The position numbers were made by a program, and so were the translations under genes. Under the pieces are notes generated by a model. That model was not told where the DNA came from, made no database searches, and was given only the letters and a program-made list of their open reading frames with translations. Shown here piece after piece: positions 16,354-25,102 of a stretch of 64,000 nt of DNA (positions within the stretch are counted from its first letter, which is position 1; the number at the start of each line of letters is the position of its first letter). The stretch comes from Flavobacterium daemonense (lineage in GTDB: Bacteria; Bacteroidota; Bacteroidia; Flavobacteriales; Flavobacteriaceae), in assembly GCF_007341385.1 (NCBI RefSeq), contig NZ_VJYD01000003.1, positions 310,001 to 374,000 of the forward strand. The letters run 5' to 3'.

Positions 16354-18915
16354 TTAAAGTTTCTTCGTTTCCCAAACTAAAGATAAATAATATAAACCAC
16401 CAATTGATGGTCCACCCAAAATTGATGTATACGGTTTGTTCAAAATATTGGTTCCACCGAGTTTTGTTGTAATGCCACTTTTTTTGAAGTAATAATTAAC
16501 CTGCGCATCCATCGACCAATAGGCAGGAACGGTACCACTTACTAAAAACGAAACATAATCAAAATGGTTTTGATAACGCGCGGTAACACTCGTGCTAAGA
16601 TTTTTCCAGATATTCTGCGCCATTAAAGTTCCGTTTACGTTAAATTCCGGAGTGTTGAAACCGTCTTCTAAACCGTCTTTATCATCGGTTCTGTCGAGTT
16701 TGGTGTACGTCAAATTGGTTAAAGCGGTGAACATTTCATTAATTCGATATTTTAAGCCTAAACTTCCTCCGTAATTGTAGATTTTACTTTTTGAGTTTGT
16801 CCAAAGTCTGTAGCGATTTTGGCTGTTTTTTGAATATAAGGCTGTCGGAATCAAATTAGGATCTGTAGTATTTGGAATACTCGCTTCGACCTGAGCAATG
16901 AAATTTTTATAGGAGTTATAATAGAAATCGGCGTCAATAAAAAGGTTTCGATTTAATGTAATTCCTCTAAAACCAGCTTCAAAAGACTTTACAAACTCAG
17001 GTTCTAAATACGTATATGGGTTTTTCTGAATTGTGTTTTTGTTTTTTTCGATAGCTTGTGCCTGAGTTAAACCATTTGTATTGACATCTGTATTTACTTG
17101 CGCTTGAAATTGATCGATTGAAGCTTTTGTGTATGAATTTTCAAAAATTCCATCAGACATAATTCGGAGTCCGCCAACACGCTTTACACCGCCGGAATTC
17201 ACATTGGAAAAACCTTCGAAAATACTGGGAAAACGATATCCGTTTTGGTACGAAGCTCTAAAGTTTAAACTCTCTTTTGGCGAATAAACTGCTGTAAACT
17301 GAGGCGTAAATTTCGCATCAAAATAATCTGCTTTGTCAACTCGTAAAGTTGCGCCCAATCGTAATTTTGAAGTAAAGAAATCTTTTGTCAATTGTGTAAA
17401 TCCGCCAAATTTTTGATACGTTAAATTTTCATCAGCATGAACAGGATTAATAAAATAGTTTCCGTCTGGAACAATAATGTAATTTCTGTAATCGACTCCG
17501 CTTAAAAGTTTTGCGTCGATTTTTTCGAAGAAATTGGTAAAAGCTTTATCCCAATTGATCAATCCTTCGCTATGAATTAAAGTTGATTTCACACGCAATG
17601 CAGCGCCAATATCCCAATTGTTGATATCGATCAATTCGTTTTTCTTTTGTTCGTAAGCTTCAGTTCCTGGCAAAAATCTTCCTGCATCAGATTGTGTTCG
17701 GGCAATTCTGTGTGCATCAGCAACGCTTGCTCCGCCCGCAACAGCATTTTTATAAGCGACACTATAATCGGCAAACCATTTGTCATCTGATTTAAATGCG
17801 CGGTCCATATTTTCGGCAAGCGAACGCATATTGTATGAATCTCCAGTATTTTCAGTTGTTGCATAAGCTTTTACTTGGAAAACAGGGTTATGAAAATCAA
17901 CGGCAAATTGATTCAAAGTATAATTGTCAAGTCGGAAACGGTTGGAACGCTGATAAATCGTATTGATTAAAGCTGTTTTATAAGTTACAGAAAGTTCGTT
18001 TCCTGCTTTTGGACGAAAATAAAGTCCGACATCTGCTTTGTAATTTTTAATTTCATAATCAGAAATATCCGTTTCACGATAACCTGTTCTGGCAACAACA
18101 TAATTTTTGCCATTTAAGTTTAATGTTTTTCGGTTTGCCGATTCGTTTCCGTAACCGTTTACTTCGTCGTACGCCGGATTATCTGCACCAAACAAACCTG
18201 TCGAAGCATTTGCATTTGGAGCCAAATCAGTTCTGTCGTCCGCAACCCAATCGGTTCCTCCGGTTGTTGAAGCATTTACTTTAAAAGCGAATTTTTCATT
18301 GAAGGCTTTGGCAAATCTTAAATTAAATTGCGAATAAATCTTCGGTGAAAACCGATCAATATTACCCACATGATTTACGCCAGTTAATTGCTGAATGCTT
18401 GCGCCTTGATATTCAAAAGGATTTTTGGTCTGAATATTTGCCAAACCGTTTATGGCGTTCATTCCGTATAAAGCGGCGGCAGTTCCCGGAATAATTTCGA
18501 TCTTGTCAATATCCAGATCGTTTGCTCCAAGAGCATTTGCAATTGGCGCGCCTAAATGTGGAGCCTGATTGTCGATTCCATCAACTAATTGCGCAAAGCG
18601 AACATTGGTTGAATTTGCAAAACCACGGGTATTGATAACTTTAAAACCCAAACTTGGCGTGATAATCTGAACTCCTTTTACATTTTTAAGTGCTTCATAA
18701 ATACTTGGCGAACCCATTTTTTTGGCTTCCGCCGATTTTAATTGTTCGATGCTAATAGGAGAACGCATAATATTTTCAGCACGACGAGAGGCTGTTATGA
18801 CAACTTCGTTTAATTCTTCTTTTTTAATACTGTCTTGTTTTGCTCTAGAATTTTCAGTTTGAGAAAAACTTTTTAGGCTTATAAAAATAAAAAGGAGATA
18901 TAGTTTTTGGTTCAT
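16354..18915 (-). CDS. TonB-dependent receptor, candidate oxyanion (molybdate/tungstate) importer
   Basis: An 853-residue outer-membrane receptor: signal peptide (about 1-18, ending KSFSQT), a TonB-box region with ELNEVVITASRR, a plug domain (about 45-170, with NVKGVQIITPSLGFKVINTRG and ALYGMNAINGLANIQTK) and a 22-strand-type barrel to the C-terminus (YLSLVWETKKL). It lacks the carboxypeptidase-like N-terminal domain of SusC proteins and has no SusD partner, so it is of the siderophore/metal/vitamin type. A ModE-like gene upstream and a molybdopterin-domain lipoprotein downstream suggest molybdate or tungstate as substrate, which is inference from context. It is bracketed by direct copies A and B of the palindromic repeat. 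Confidence 0.88.
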   Translation of the reverse strand: MNQKLYLLFIFISLKSFSQTENSRAKQDSIKKEELNEVVITASRRAENIMRSPISIEQLKSAEAKKMGSPSIYEALKNVKGVQIITPSLGFKVINTRGFANSTNVRFAQLVDGIDNQAPHLGAPIANALGANDLDIDKIEIIPGTAAALYGMNAINGLANIQTKNPFEYQGASIQQLTGVNHVGNIDRFSPKIYSQFNLRFAKAFNEKFAFKVNASTTGGTDWVADDRTDLAPNANASTGLFGADNPAYDEVNGYGNESANRKTLNLNGKNYVVARTGYRETDISDYEIKNYKADVGLYFRPKAGNELSVTYKTALINTIYQRSNRFRLDNYTLNQFAVDFHNPVFQVKAYATTENTGDSYNMRSLAENMDRAFKSDDKWFADYSVAYKNAVAGGASVADAHRIARTQSDAGRFLPGTEAYEQKKNELIDINNWDIGAALRVKSTLIHSEGLINWDKAFTNFFEKIDAKLLSGVDYRNYIIVPDGNYFINPVHADENLTYQKFGGFTQLTKDFFTSKLRLGATLRVDKADYFDAKFTPQFTAVYSPKESLNFRASYQNGYRFPSIFEGFSNVNSGGVKRVGGLRIMSDGIFENSYTKASIDQFQAQVNTDVNTNGLTQAQAIEKNKNTIQKNPYTYLEPEFVKSFEAGFRGITLNRNLFIDADFYYNSYKNFIAQVEASIPNTTDPNLIPTALYSKNSQNRYRLWTNSKSKIYNYGGSLGLKYRINEMFTALTNLTYTKLDRTDDKDGLEDGFNTPEFNVNGTLMAQNIWKNLSTSVTARYQNHFDYVSFLVSGTVPAYWSMDAQVNYYFKKSGITTKLGGTNILNKPYTSILGGPSIGGLYYLSLVWETKKL

Positions 18916-18932
18916 TTTTGGTTTGGTTATTT

Positions 18933-18956
18933 CAGTATGTTTTAAAATGAATACTG
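18933..18956. promoter_or_regulatory. Candidate operator upstream of the TonB receptor
   Basis: CAGTAT and ATACTG half-sites separated by 12 bp lie 18-41 bp upstream of the receptor ATG. The size and symmetry suit a dimeric regulator such as the nearby ModE-like protein. The sequence is not the E. coli ModE consensus, so this is a tentative call. Confidence 0.3.
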
Positions 18957-18994
18957 ACGGTTAAAAAAATATGTTTTTGTTTTTTGTTTTTTTT

Positions 18995-19133
18995 AAACAC
19001 ATAGAAACATAGTTTTTTTGATTTGATAAAGATTACAAAAAGAAACTAGTTTCTAAAACATAGATTTGCTATGTGTATTAATGCTAGTGAAACGCCTTTT
19101 TTAAACTGCTAAAGGCTATGTTTCTATGTGTTT
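18995..19133 (+). repeat. Palindromic repeat element, copy B
   Basis: A 139-bp element with perfect 18-bp inverted ends (AAACACATAGAAACATAG at 18995-19012, complement at 19116-19133), internal palindrome AGAAACTAGTTTCT at 19041-19054 and AGTGAAACGCCTTTTTT from 19086. It lies between the ModE-like gene and the TonB receptor gene, in the same orientation as copy A. Confidence 0.9.
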
Positions 19134-19144
19134 AAATAATTAAA

Positions 19145-19492
19145 TTAAAATTTCAGATTCTGCGTTTCTTTTTGAGCAAATTCTTTGATACGTTTTTCAA
19201 TTTCATAAAAAACAGAAATCGCTTTCTCGCCGGCTTCTGTCAATCGAGCTCCGCCACCGCCTTTTCCACCAAGAAGTTTTTCTACCAAAGGACTTTCAGC
19301 GCGCTGATTCATTTCTTCAACCAATTGCCAGGCTTGTCTGTAGGCCATTTTCATTTCTTTGGCAGCATTGGTAATCGATCCGGTTTTTTGAATATTTTCT
19401 AAAAGCCAGATTTTGCCAATTCCAAGAAAAGCACCTTCCGTTTCCTCAATCCAAACACGGACTTCGATACTGTATTTTTTACTCTCAGCCAT
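19145..19492 (-). CDS. ModE-like winged-helix regulator (DNA-binding domain only)
   Basis: A 115-residue protein consisting of the LysR/ModE-type winged helix: GKIWLLENIQKTGSITNAAK, then MAYRQAWQLVEEMNQRAESP and a glycine-rich wing (GGKGGGGARLTEAGEKAI). These are hallmark ModE N-terminal motifs. The molybdate-binding MOP domains of E. coli ModE are absent, so it senses molybdate poorly or by another route. ATG at 19492 is preferred; the longer frame would start with TTG. The neighbouring receptor and molybdopterin-domain lipoprotein, in the same orientation, are probable targets. Confidence 0.82.
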   Translation of the reverse strand: MAESKKYSIEVRVWIEETEGAFLGIGKIWLLENIQKTGSITNAAKEMKMAYRQAWQLVEEMNQRAESPLVEKLLGGKGGGGARLTEAGEKAISVFYEIEKRIKEFAQKETQNLKF

Positions 19493-19649
19493 TTTAATTT
19501 TTTTAATACTATTCAAAAATAATTCTTTTCTGATAAAAATATTCTGTCAATGTGATCTGTTTTCTAAGTATTAAAATGCAAAAATAAGTATTTTTACGTA
19601 ATTAAAAATAAGTATTTTGTTATTTTATTTGTTTGTCAGTGAAATAGCT

Positions 19650-19679
19650 TTGCTACAATCCGCAATAAATGTAAATTTG
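19650..19679 (+). promoter_or_regulatory. Canonical Bacteroidota promoter of leuS
   Basis: TTG at 19650-19652, exactly 19 bp, then TAAATTTG at 19672-19679: an exact match to TTG-N19-TAnnTTTG. Transcription should begin near 19686. The leader then contains a tandem CTTAGAA-type repeat directly before the ATG (about 19700-19742). Confidence 0.85.
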
Positions 19680-19742
19680 CGGCTTAATTAATTTAGTGAA
19701 AAGCTTAGAACCTTAGTAACTTAGAATCTTAGTCACTTAGAA

Positions 19743-22622
19743 ATGAAGTACAATCCAAACGAAATTGACGCCAAATGGCAAAAATATTGGGCAGAAAATC
19801 AAACTTTTGCAGCAAAAAACAACTCTGAAAAACCGAAGCATTATGTTCTCGATATGTTTCCTTATCCTTCTGGAGCAGGATTACACGTTGGACATCCGCT
19901 GGGTTATATAGCTTCAGATGTGTATTCTCGTTTCAAAAGACATCAAGGTTTCAATGTTTTGCACCCAATGGGTTACGACAGTTTCGGATTGCCGGCAGAA
20001 CAATATGCGATTCAGACAGGACAGCGTCCAGAAGATACGACGCGCGTAAATATTGACGGTGGAGTTGATAAAGAAGGAAAACATATTGCTGGTTACAGAA
20101 AACAATTAGATAAAATCGGATTTTCATTTGATTGGGCGCGTGAAGTGCGTACGTCAAATCCTGATTATTACAAACATACACAATGGATTTTTATCCAATT
20201 GTTCAATTCTTGGTATTGCAAAAAACAAGGAAAAGCTTTTGAAATTTCAGAGCTTGTTTCTGTTTTTGAAGAAGAAGGGAATAAATTGGTGGAAGCAGTT
20301 TGCGACGACAACGTTGCAATTTTTACTGCTGAGGAATGGAACTCTTATTCTGAAGATCAAAAAGAGAAAATCTTGTTGCAATACAGAATGACGTATTTGG
20401 CAGAAACCGAAGTAAACTGGTGTCCAGGCTTAGGAACTGTTTTGGCAAATGACGAAATTGTAAACGGAGTTTCAGAACGTGGAGGCTTTCCTGTTATAAG
20501 AAAAAAAATGACACAATGGAGTATGCGAATTTCTGCTTATGCCGAACGTTTGCTTCAAGGTTTAAATGATATCGATTGGAGTGAATCTATAAAAGAATCT
20601 CAAAGAAACTGGATTGGTAAAAGTGTGGGAGCAATGGTTACTTTTGATGTAGTGCCAACAACCAACAACCAACAACCAGAAACTATTTCTGTTTTCACTA
20701 CTCGTCCTGATACTATTTTCGGAGTTACTTTTATGACTTTGGCACCGGAACATGATTTGGTAGCTAAAATTACAACTCCAGAACAAAAAGCTGCAGTTGA
20801 AGCCTATATCGAAAAAACAGCAAAACGTTCTGAGCGTGAGCGTATGGCTGATGTAAAAACGATTTCAGGAGTGTTTACGGGAGCTTATGCTGAACATCCA
20901 TTTACAAAAGAAGCTATTCCGGTTTGGATTGGTGATTATGTTTTGGCTGGTTATGGAACTGGCGCTGTAATGGCGGTTCCTTGCGGAGACGAAAGAGATT
21001 ATGCTTTTGCTAATTTCTTTAAAGGCCAAAACGGAATGCAGGAAATCAAAAATATCTTCGCTAATGTTGATATTTCTGAAGCTGCATACGGATCAAAAGA
21101 CAACGTTGAAATCGCAAATTCTGATTTCTTAAACGGATTAAATTATAAAAATGCAACATACGCGGCGATCAGCGAATTGCAAAAAATAGGCAAGGGAGTT
21201 GGGAAAACGAATTACCGTTTGCGTGATGCAGTTTTCTCTCGTCAGCGTTATTGGGGTGAGCCGTTTCCAGTTTATTATGTAAATGGATTACCAAAAATGA
21301 TTGATGCACAGCACTTGCCAATTATTTTGCCGGAAGTAGAGAAATATTTGCCAACAGAAGACGGTTTGCCTCCATTAGGAAACGCAGCGGTTTGGGCTTG
21401 GGACAGTGCTAAGTGTTCAGTAGTTAGTACTCAGTTGATTGACAATGTGACTGTTTTTCCTTTAGAATTGAACACAATGCCGGGTTGGGCGGGAAGTTCA
21501 TGGTACTGGATGCGTTATATGGATGCACACAATGAAAATGAATTTGCAAGCAAAGAAGCATTGGCTTATTGGGAAAATGTAGATTTATACATTGGAGGTA
21601 GCGAACACGCAACGGGTCACTTATTGTATTCACGTTTCTGGAACAAATTCTTAAAAGACAAAGGTTTTGCTCCAACGGAAGAACCATTCAAAAAACTGAT
21701 TAATCAAGGAATGATTTTGGGAACTAGTGCTTTTGTTTATAGATTGGAAGGCACAAATACTTTTGTTTCTAAAAATAAAATTGCAGATCAGAAAGTACAG
21801 CCAATTCACGCTGATGTTTCAATGGTTAATTCTTCTGATGAATTAGATGTTGCAAAATTTAAAGCTTGGAGAGAAGATTATGCTGACGCTGAATTTATTT
21901 TAGATGAAAACGGAAAATATATTGTTGGGCGCGAAGTCGAAAAAATGTCAAAATCGAAATACAATGTAGTAACGCCAGATGATATTTGTAATGAATATGG
22001 TGCTGATACATTACGTTTGTACGAAATGTTCTTAGGTCCGTTAGAGCAGGCAAAACCTTGGAATACTGCCGGAATTTCTGGAGTTTTTGGTTTCTTGAAA
22101 AAATTATGGAGATTGTATTTTGATGATAATGGTTTAATCGTAAACAACGACGAACCAACAAAAGACAACTTAAAATCACTACATAAAACAATCAAAAAAG
22201 TAGCAGAAGATATCGAGAATTTCTCTTTCAATACTTCGGTTTCTCAGTTTATGATTTGTGTAAATGAATTGTCTTCTCAAAACTGTCATTCAAGAGCAAT
22301 TTTAGAGCCATTGGCGATTTTGGTTTCACCTTACGCGCCACATATTGCTGAAGAATTATGGTCACAGTTAGGACATACAACTTCAATTTCAGAAGTTGCT
22401 TTCCCAATTTTTGACGAGAAACACTTAATTGAAACAAATAAAGAATATCCAGTTTCTTTTAACGGAAAAATGCGTTTCACAATCGAATTGCCTTTGGATT
22501 TAACCAAAGAACAAATCGAGGAGATCGTAATGAAAGACGAAAGAACACAAAAGCAATTAGATGGAAGAACTCCAAATAAAGTGATTATTGTTCCCGGAAA
22601 AATTATCAATTTGGTTGGATAG
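19743..22622 (+). CDS. leuS: Leucine--tRNA ligase
   Basis: A 959-residue cytosolic class I synthetase that charges tRNA-Leu. The HIGH motif is in FPYPSGAGLHVGHPLGYIAS near residue 40 and the KMSKS motif in EVEKMSKSKYN near residue 735. The CP1 editing domain is intact (TTRPDTIFGVTFM, GTGAVMAVPCGDERD). It has two unusual low-complexity stretches: PTTNNQQPET, encoded by three tandem CCAACAA heptamers (20655-20675), and CSVVSTQLID, encoded by a sequence like the intergenic GTGTTCAGTA repeat (about 21412-21436). Both lie in loops outside catalytic motifs. Ends at a strong terminator. Confidence 0.97.
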   Translation: MKYNPNEIDAKWQKYWAENQTFAAKNNSEKPKHYVLDMFPYPSGAGLHVGHPLGYIASDVYSRFKRHQGFNVLHPMGYDSFGLPAEQYAIQTGQRPEDTTRVNIDGGVDKEGKHIAGYRKQLDKIGFSFDWAREVRTSNPDYYKHTQWIFIQLFNSWYCKKQGKAFEISELVSVFEEEGNKLVEAVCDDNVAIFTAEEWNSYSEDQKEKILLQYRMTYLAETEVNWCPGLGTVLANDEIVNGVSERGGFPVIRKKMTQWSMRISAYAERLLQGLNDIDWSESIKESQRNWIGKSVGAMVTFDVVPTTNNQQPETISVFTTRPDTIFGVTFMTLAPEHDLVAKITTPEQKAAVEAYIEKTAKRSERERMADVKTISGVFTGAYAEHPFTKEAIPVWIGDYVLAGYGTGAVMAVPCGDERDYAFANFFKGQNGMQEIKNIFANVDISEAAYGSKDNVEIANSDFLNGLNYKNATYAAISELQKIGKGVGKTNYRLRDAVFSRQRYWGEPFPVYYVNGLPKMIDAQHLPIILPEVEKYLPTEDGLPPLGNAAVWAWDSAKCSVVSTQLIDNVTVFPLELNTMPGWAGSSWYWMRYMDAHNENEFASKEALAYWENVDLYIGGSEHATGHLLYSRFWNKFLKDKGFAPTEEPFKKLINQGMILGTSAFVYRLEGTNTFVSKNKIADQKVQPIHADVSMVNSSDELDVAKFKAWREDYADAEFILDENGKYIVGREVEKMSKSKYNVVTPDDICNEYGADTLRLYEMFLGPLEQAKPWNTAGISGVFGFLKKLWRLYFDDNGLIVNNDEPTKDNLKSLHKTIKKVAEDIENFSFNTSVSQFMICVNELSSQNCHSRAILEPLAILVSPYAPHIAEELWSQLGHTTSISEVAFPIFDEKHLIETNKEYPVSFNGKMRFTIELPLDLTKEQIEEIVMKDERTQKQLDGRTPNKVIIVPGKIINLVG

Positions 22623-22645
22623 CCAAATAAATTCCAAATATTTAA

Positions 22646-22690
22646 AATCCCAAATTCCAATTTTACGATTGGGGTTTGGGATTTTTTTTT
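22646..22690 (+). terminator. Intrinsic terminator of leuS
   Basis: A 16-bp stem with one or two imperfect pairs, AATCCCAAATTCCAAT with ATTGGGGTTTGGGATT (22668-22683), short loop, then a T run to 22690. Confidence 0.85.
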
Positions 22691-22753
22691 ATGCTTTTTT
22701 TGCCACGAATTGCACGAATTTTCACGAAATTTTTTAAGCGCACAGATAAGTCT

Positions 22754-22831
22754 TTGCGAGGAACGAAGCAATCTCATTGGCTTAATCAAATTTTATGTCT
22801 CATTTTAGTGAGGTTGCTTCGTTCCTCGCAA
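22754..22831. repeat. 23-bp inverted repeat with one wobble pair
   Basis: Arms 22754-22776 and 22809-22831 (core TTGCGAGGAACGAAGCAA) with a 32-bp loop. It lies in the 414-bp gap between leuS and the hydrolase pseudogene; fragments of the same words (GCGTTCCTCGCGA) continue to about 22915. I see no gene in the gap. Confidence 0.8.
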
Positions 22832-23036
22832 TGACAAACTTTGCGACCTTGTGCCTTTGCGAGCAAAAAATAGCGTTCCTCGCGAAAAATCTTCGCGTAC
22901 TTTGCGGTTAAAAAACCGCACCAACACTAGGATTTTAAATTTTTTCATAAAAAAAAATAAAACTTTTGTAACATTTTAATAGTTGTCGTATCAAAAGCAT
23001 GGATCCGATTTAATTAACAACTTAAAACTATTAAAA

Positions 23037-23881
23037 ATGAAAAAGTATATCATCTTAATTATCGCATTCTTATTCTCAGCATTATGTCTAAATGTTTTTG
23101 CACAAACAAAACAATATCCTTTTGAAGTTCTTAAAACCGGAAAAGGAAAACAATCCATAATTTTATTCCGGGATTTGCGTCTTCTGGAGATGTCTTTAAT
23201 GAAACAAGAGCAACATTCGAAAAAGATTTCACTTGTTATACGCTTACAATGGCCGGTTTCGCCGGCGTAAAACCACAACCAAATCCGTCATTTGAAAATT
23301 GGAAAACAGAAATTGCCAATTTCATCAAAGAAAATAAAATCGTAAAACCAATTCTTGTTGGTCATAGTATGGGTGGCGGACTGGCGCTTGCCATCGCAGC
23401 TGATTATCCAGAATTAATTGGGAAAATTGTAGTTGTTGATGCGCTTCCTTGCATGGTGGCGCTGATGGATCCGTCTTTTAAATCAAAAGAAAATAATGAC
23501 TGTACGGCAATGGTAAATCAAATGACTGGAATGACTGATGCTCAATTTCTTGAAATGCAGAAAAAAACAATGCCAAGACTTTTGGCTGATGCGTCAAAAA
23601 TGGATATGGTCGTGGATTGGAGTGTAAAATCAGACAGAAAAACATTTGGGCAAATGTATTGTGATTTCTCAAATACCGATTTAAGAGCGAAAATCGCACA
23701 GATAAAATGCCCAGCGTTAATTTTATTAGAGTCTTATTTTATAAATTTAAAACCTGCTATTGAAGAGCAGTATAAAAACTTAAAAACAGCCAATTTTCAG
23801 TATGCGAGCAAAGGTTTGCATTTTATAATGTACGATGACAAAGATTGGTATTTAAGTCAGTTGAGCAATTTTATAAAATAA
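23037..23881 (+). pseudogene. Alpha/beta hydrolase broken by a one-base frameshift
   Basis: The gene begins at ATG 23037 with a signal peptide (MKKYIILIIAFLFSALCLNV, then FAQ). After TGKGKQSII the frame breaks in a run of four T at 23161-23164. Adding one T restores FIPGFASSGDVFNETRATF and joins directly to the downstream frame, which contains the nucleophile elbow GHSMGGGLALAIA, a catalytic-acid region and the late His (GLHFIMYDD), ending at 23881. Reassembled it would be about 281 residues, a complete periplasmic esterase or lipase-like hydrolase. The rest is intact, so this is either a recent inactivation, slipped-strand variation, or a sequencing error in the T run. Five bp separate it from the ECF sigma gene. 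Confidence 0.85.
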
Positions 23882-23886
23882 TAAGA

Positions 23887-24360
23887 ATGGAATTTGAACA
23901 AATCTACAAAACGTATTGGGATCGAATATTCAGGCTTTGCATGGGTTTTGTCAATGATTATGACATTGCGCAAGATCTCGCTCAGGAAACATTTATAATT
24001 GTCTGGCAGAAACTGGATACTTTTAGAAACGAATCGGCGATTGGAACTTGGATTTTTAGGATTGCTTCTAATAATTGCTTGAGGCAGATTGAAAAAGAAA
24101 AGCGTTTCCCAAAATCAGATTTGCCAATTCATCTTTCTGAAGAAAAACAACATTCAATCGAACCGCAAATTCAGTTTTTATACAAATGCATTGCCGAATT
24201 GCCCGAAACGGATCGTATTATTATTTCACTGGAATTAGAAGAACTGAAACAAGCTGAAATCGCTAAAATTGTGGGACTTTCAGAAGCAAATGTTAGGGTG
24301 AAAATTCACAGAATTAAAGAAAAATTGACTCAAAAATTTAAAGAAAATGGACAACGATAA
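23887..24360 (+). CDS. ECF-type RNA polymerase sigma factor
   Basis: A 157-residue sigma-70 factor with only regions 2 and 4. Region 2 contains YWDRIFRLCMGFVNDYDIAQ and DLAQETFIIVWQKLDTF; region 4 contains ELPETDRIIISLELEELKQA and EIAKIVGLSEANVRVKIHRI. The start is ATG 23887; upstream codons overlap the hydrolase. It overlaps the next gene by 14 bp, which encodes a membrane protein and is the expected position of an anti-sigma factor. Its targets cannot be inferred. Confidence 0.93.
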   Translation: MEFEQIYKTYWDRIFRLCMGFVNDYDIAQDLAQETFIIVWQKLDTFRNESAIGTWIFRIASNNCLRQIEKEKRFPKSDLPIHLSEEKQHSIEPQIQFLYKCIAELPETDRIIISLELEELKQAEIAKIVGLSEANVRVKIHRIKEKLTQKFKENGQR

Positions 24361-24940
24361 CAATATAGATTTTAAAGATTTATGGAAAAAACAATCCGTA
24401 AGTCCGCCAGATATGACCGATTTGCTAGCGCGAGTTAGTAAATTTAAGAAAACAAACCTTCGCTGTTTATGGCTTACAAATATTTTCCTTTTTGCAACAA
24501 GTGCTTTAATCATTTTTGTATGGTCTTATTGTCAGCCACAATTTATTTCGACAAAAATCGGAATTGTTTTGATGATTTTAGGGGTGTTGATTTATTTAAC
24601 GGTCTACAATAAATTATTAGGAAATTATAAAAACATCGATGCAAATCAGACTAACCATGAATATCTGCAAAGCCTTATTTTGATTAAGAAGAAACAGAAT
24701 TTCATGCAGACAAAATTGATGAATTTGTACTTTGCTTTACTTGCAGTTGGAATTTGTTTGTATATGTTTGAATATGCTAGTCGAATGACTGTTTTTGCAG
24801 CAAGTTTAACCTATGGCATAACTTTATTTTGGATGGCGTTTAACTGGTTTTATATTCATCCAAGAAAAACTAAAAAACAACAGGAAAAAATAAACAGTCT
24901 AATTGAAAAATTTGAAGAAGTAAATAATCAATTGGTATAA
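24347..24940 (+). CDS. Four-helix membrane protein, probable anti-sigma partner
   Basis: A 197-residue protein: cytoplasmic N-terminus of about 38 residues (FKDLWKKQSVSPPDMTDLLA), two membrane helices (about 42-62 and 70-88), a basic loop, two more helices (about 121-140 and 146-165) and a charged coiled-coil tail. It has no recognisable anti-sigma zinc motif. The 14-bp overlap with the ECF sigma gene implies coupled expression, and the N-terminal segment is the likely sigma-binding part. The function is inferred from position and layout. Confidence 0.65.
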   Translation: MDNDNNIDFKDLWKKQSVSPPDMTDLLARVSKFKKTNLRCLWLTNIFLFATSALIIFVWSYCQPQFISTKIGIVLMILGVLIYLTVYNKLLGNYKNIDANQTNHEYLQSLILIKKKQNFMQTKLMNLYFALLAVGICLYMFEYASRMTVFAASLTYGITLFWMAFNWFYIHPRKTKKQQEKINSLIEKFEEVNNQLV

Positions 24941-24959
24941 GTTTAAATTGAAAAAACAA

Positions 24960-24999
24960 AATCCAAATTCCAACCAAGATCGGAATTTGGATTTTTTTT
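24960..24999 (+). terminator. Intrinsic terminator after the ECF operon
   Basis: A perfect 12-bp stem AATCCAAATTCC (24960-24971) and complement (24982-24993), 10-nt loop, T run to 24999. Confidence 0.85.
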
Positions 25000-25102
25000 A
25001 TTTTGAAACTTTAGACCTGATGTCAAAATGACATTTTGTTAAAATGGTTCATAATTTGCGGTTGGTTTTGTAACTTTAAAAATCAATCAAAAAAATAAAA
25101 AT

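Noticed and set aside
18916..19144. Molybdenum-cofactor riboswitch before the TonB receptor
   Set aside because: The palindromic repeat occupies the region, and an identical element occurs at unrelated genes, so it is not a gene-specific riboswitch.
21878..22231. Minus-strand frames within leuS
   Set aside because: They lie fully inside conserved synthetase motifs and show no protein-like pattern.
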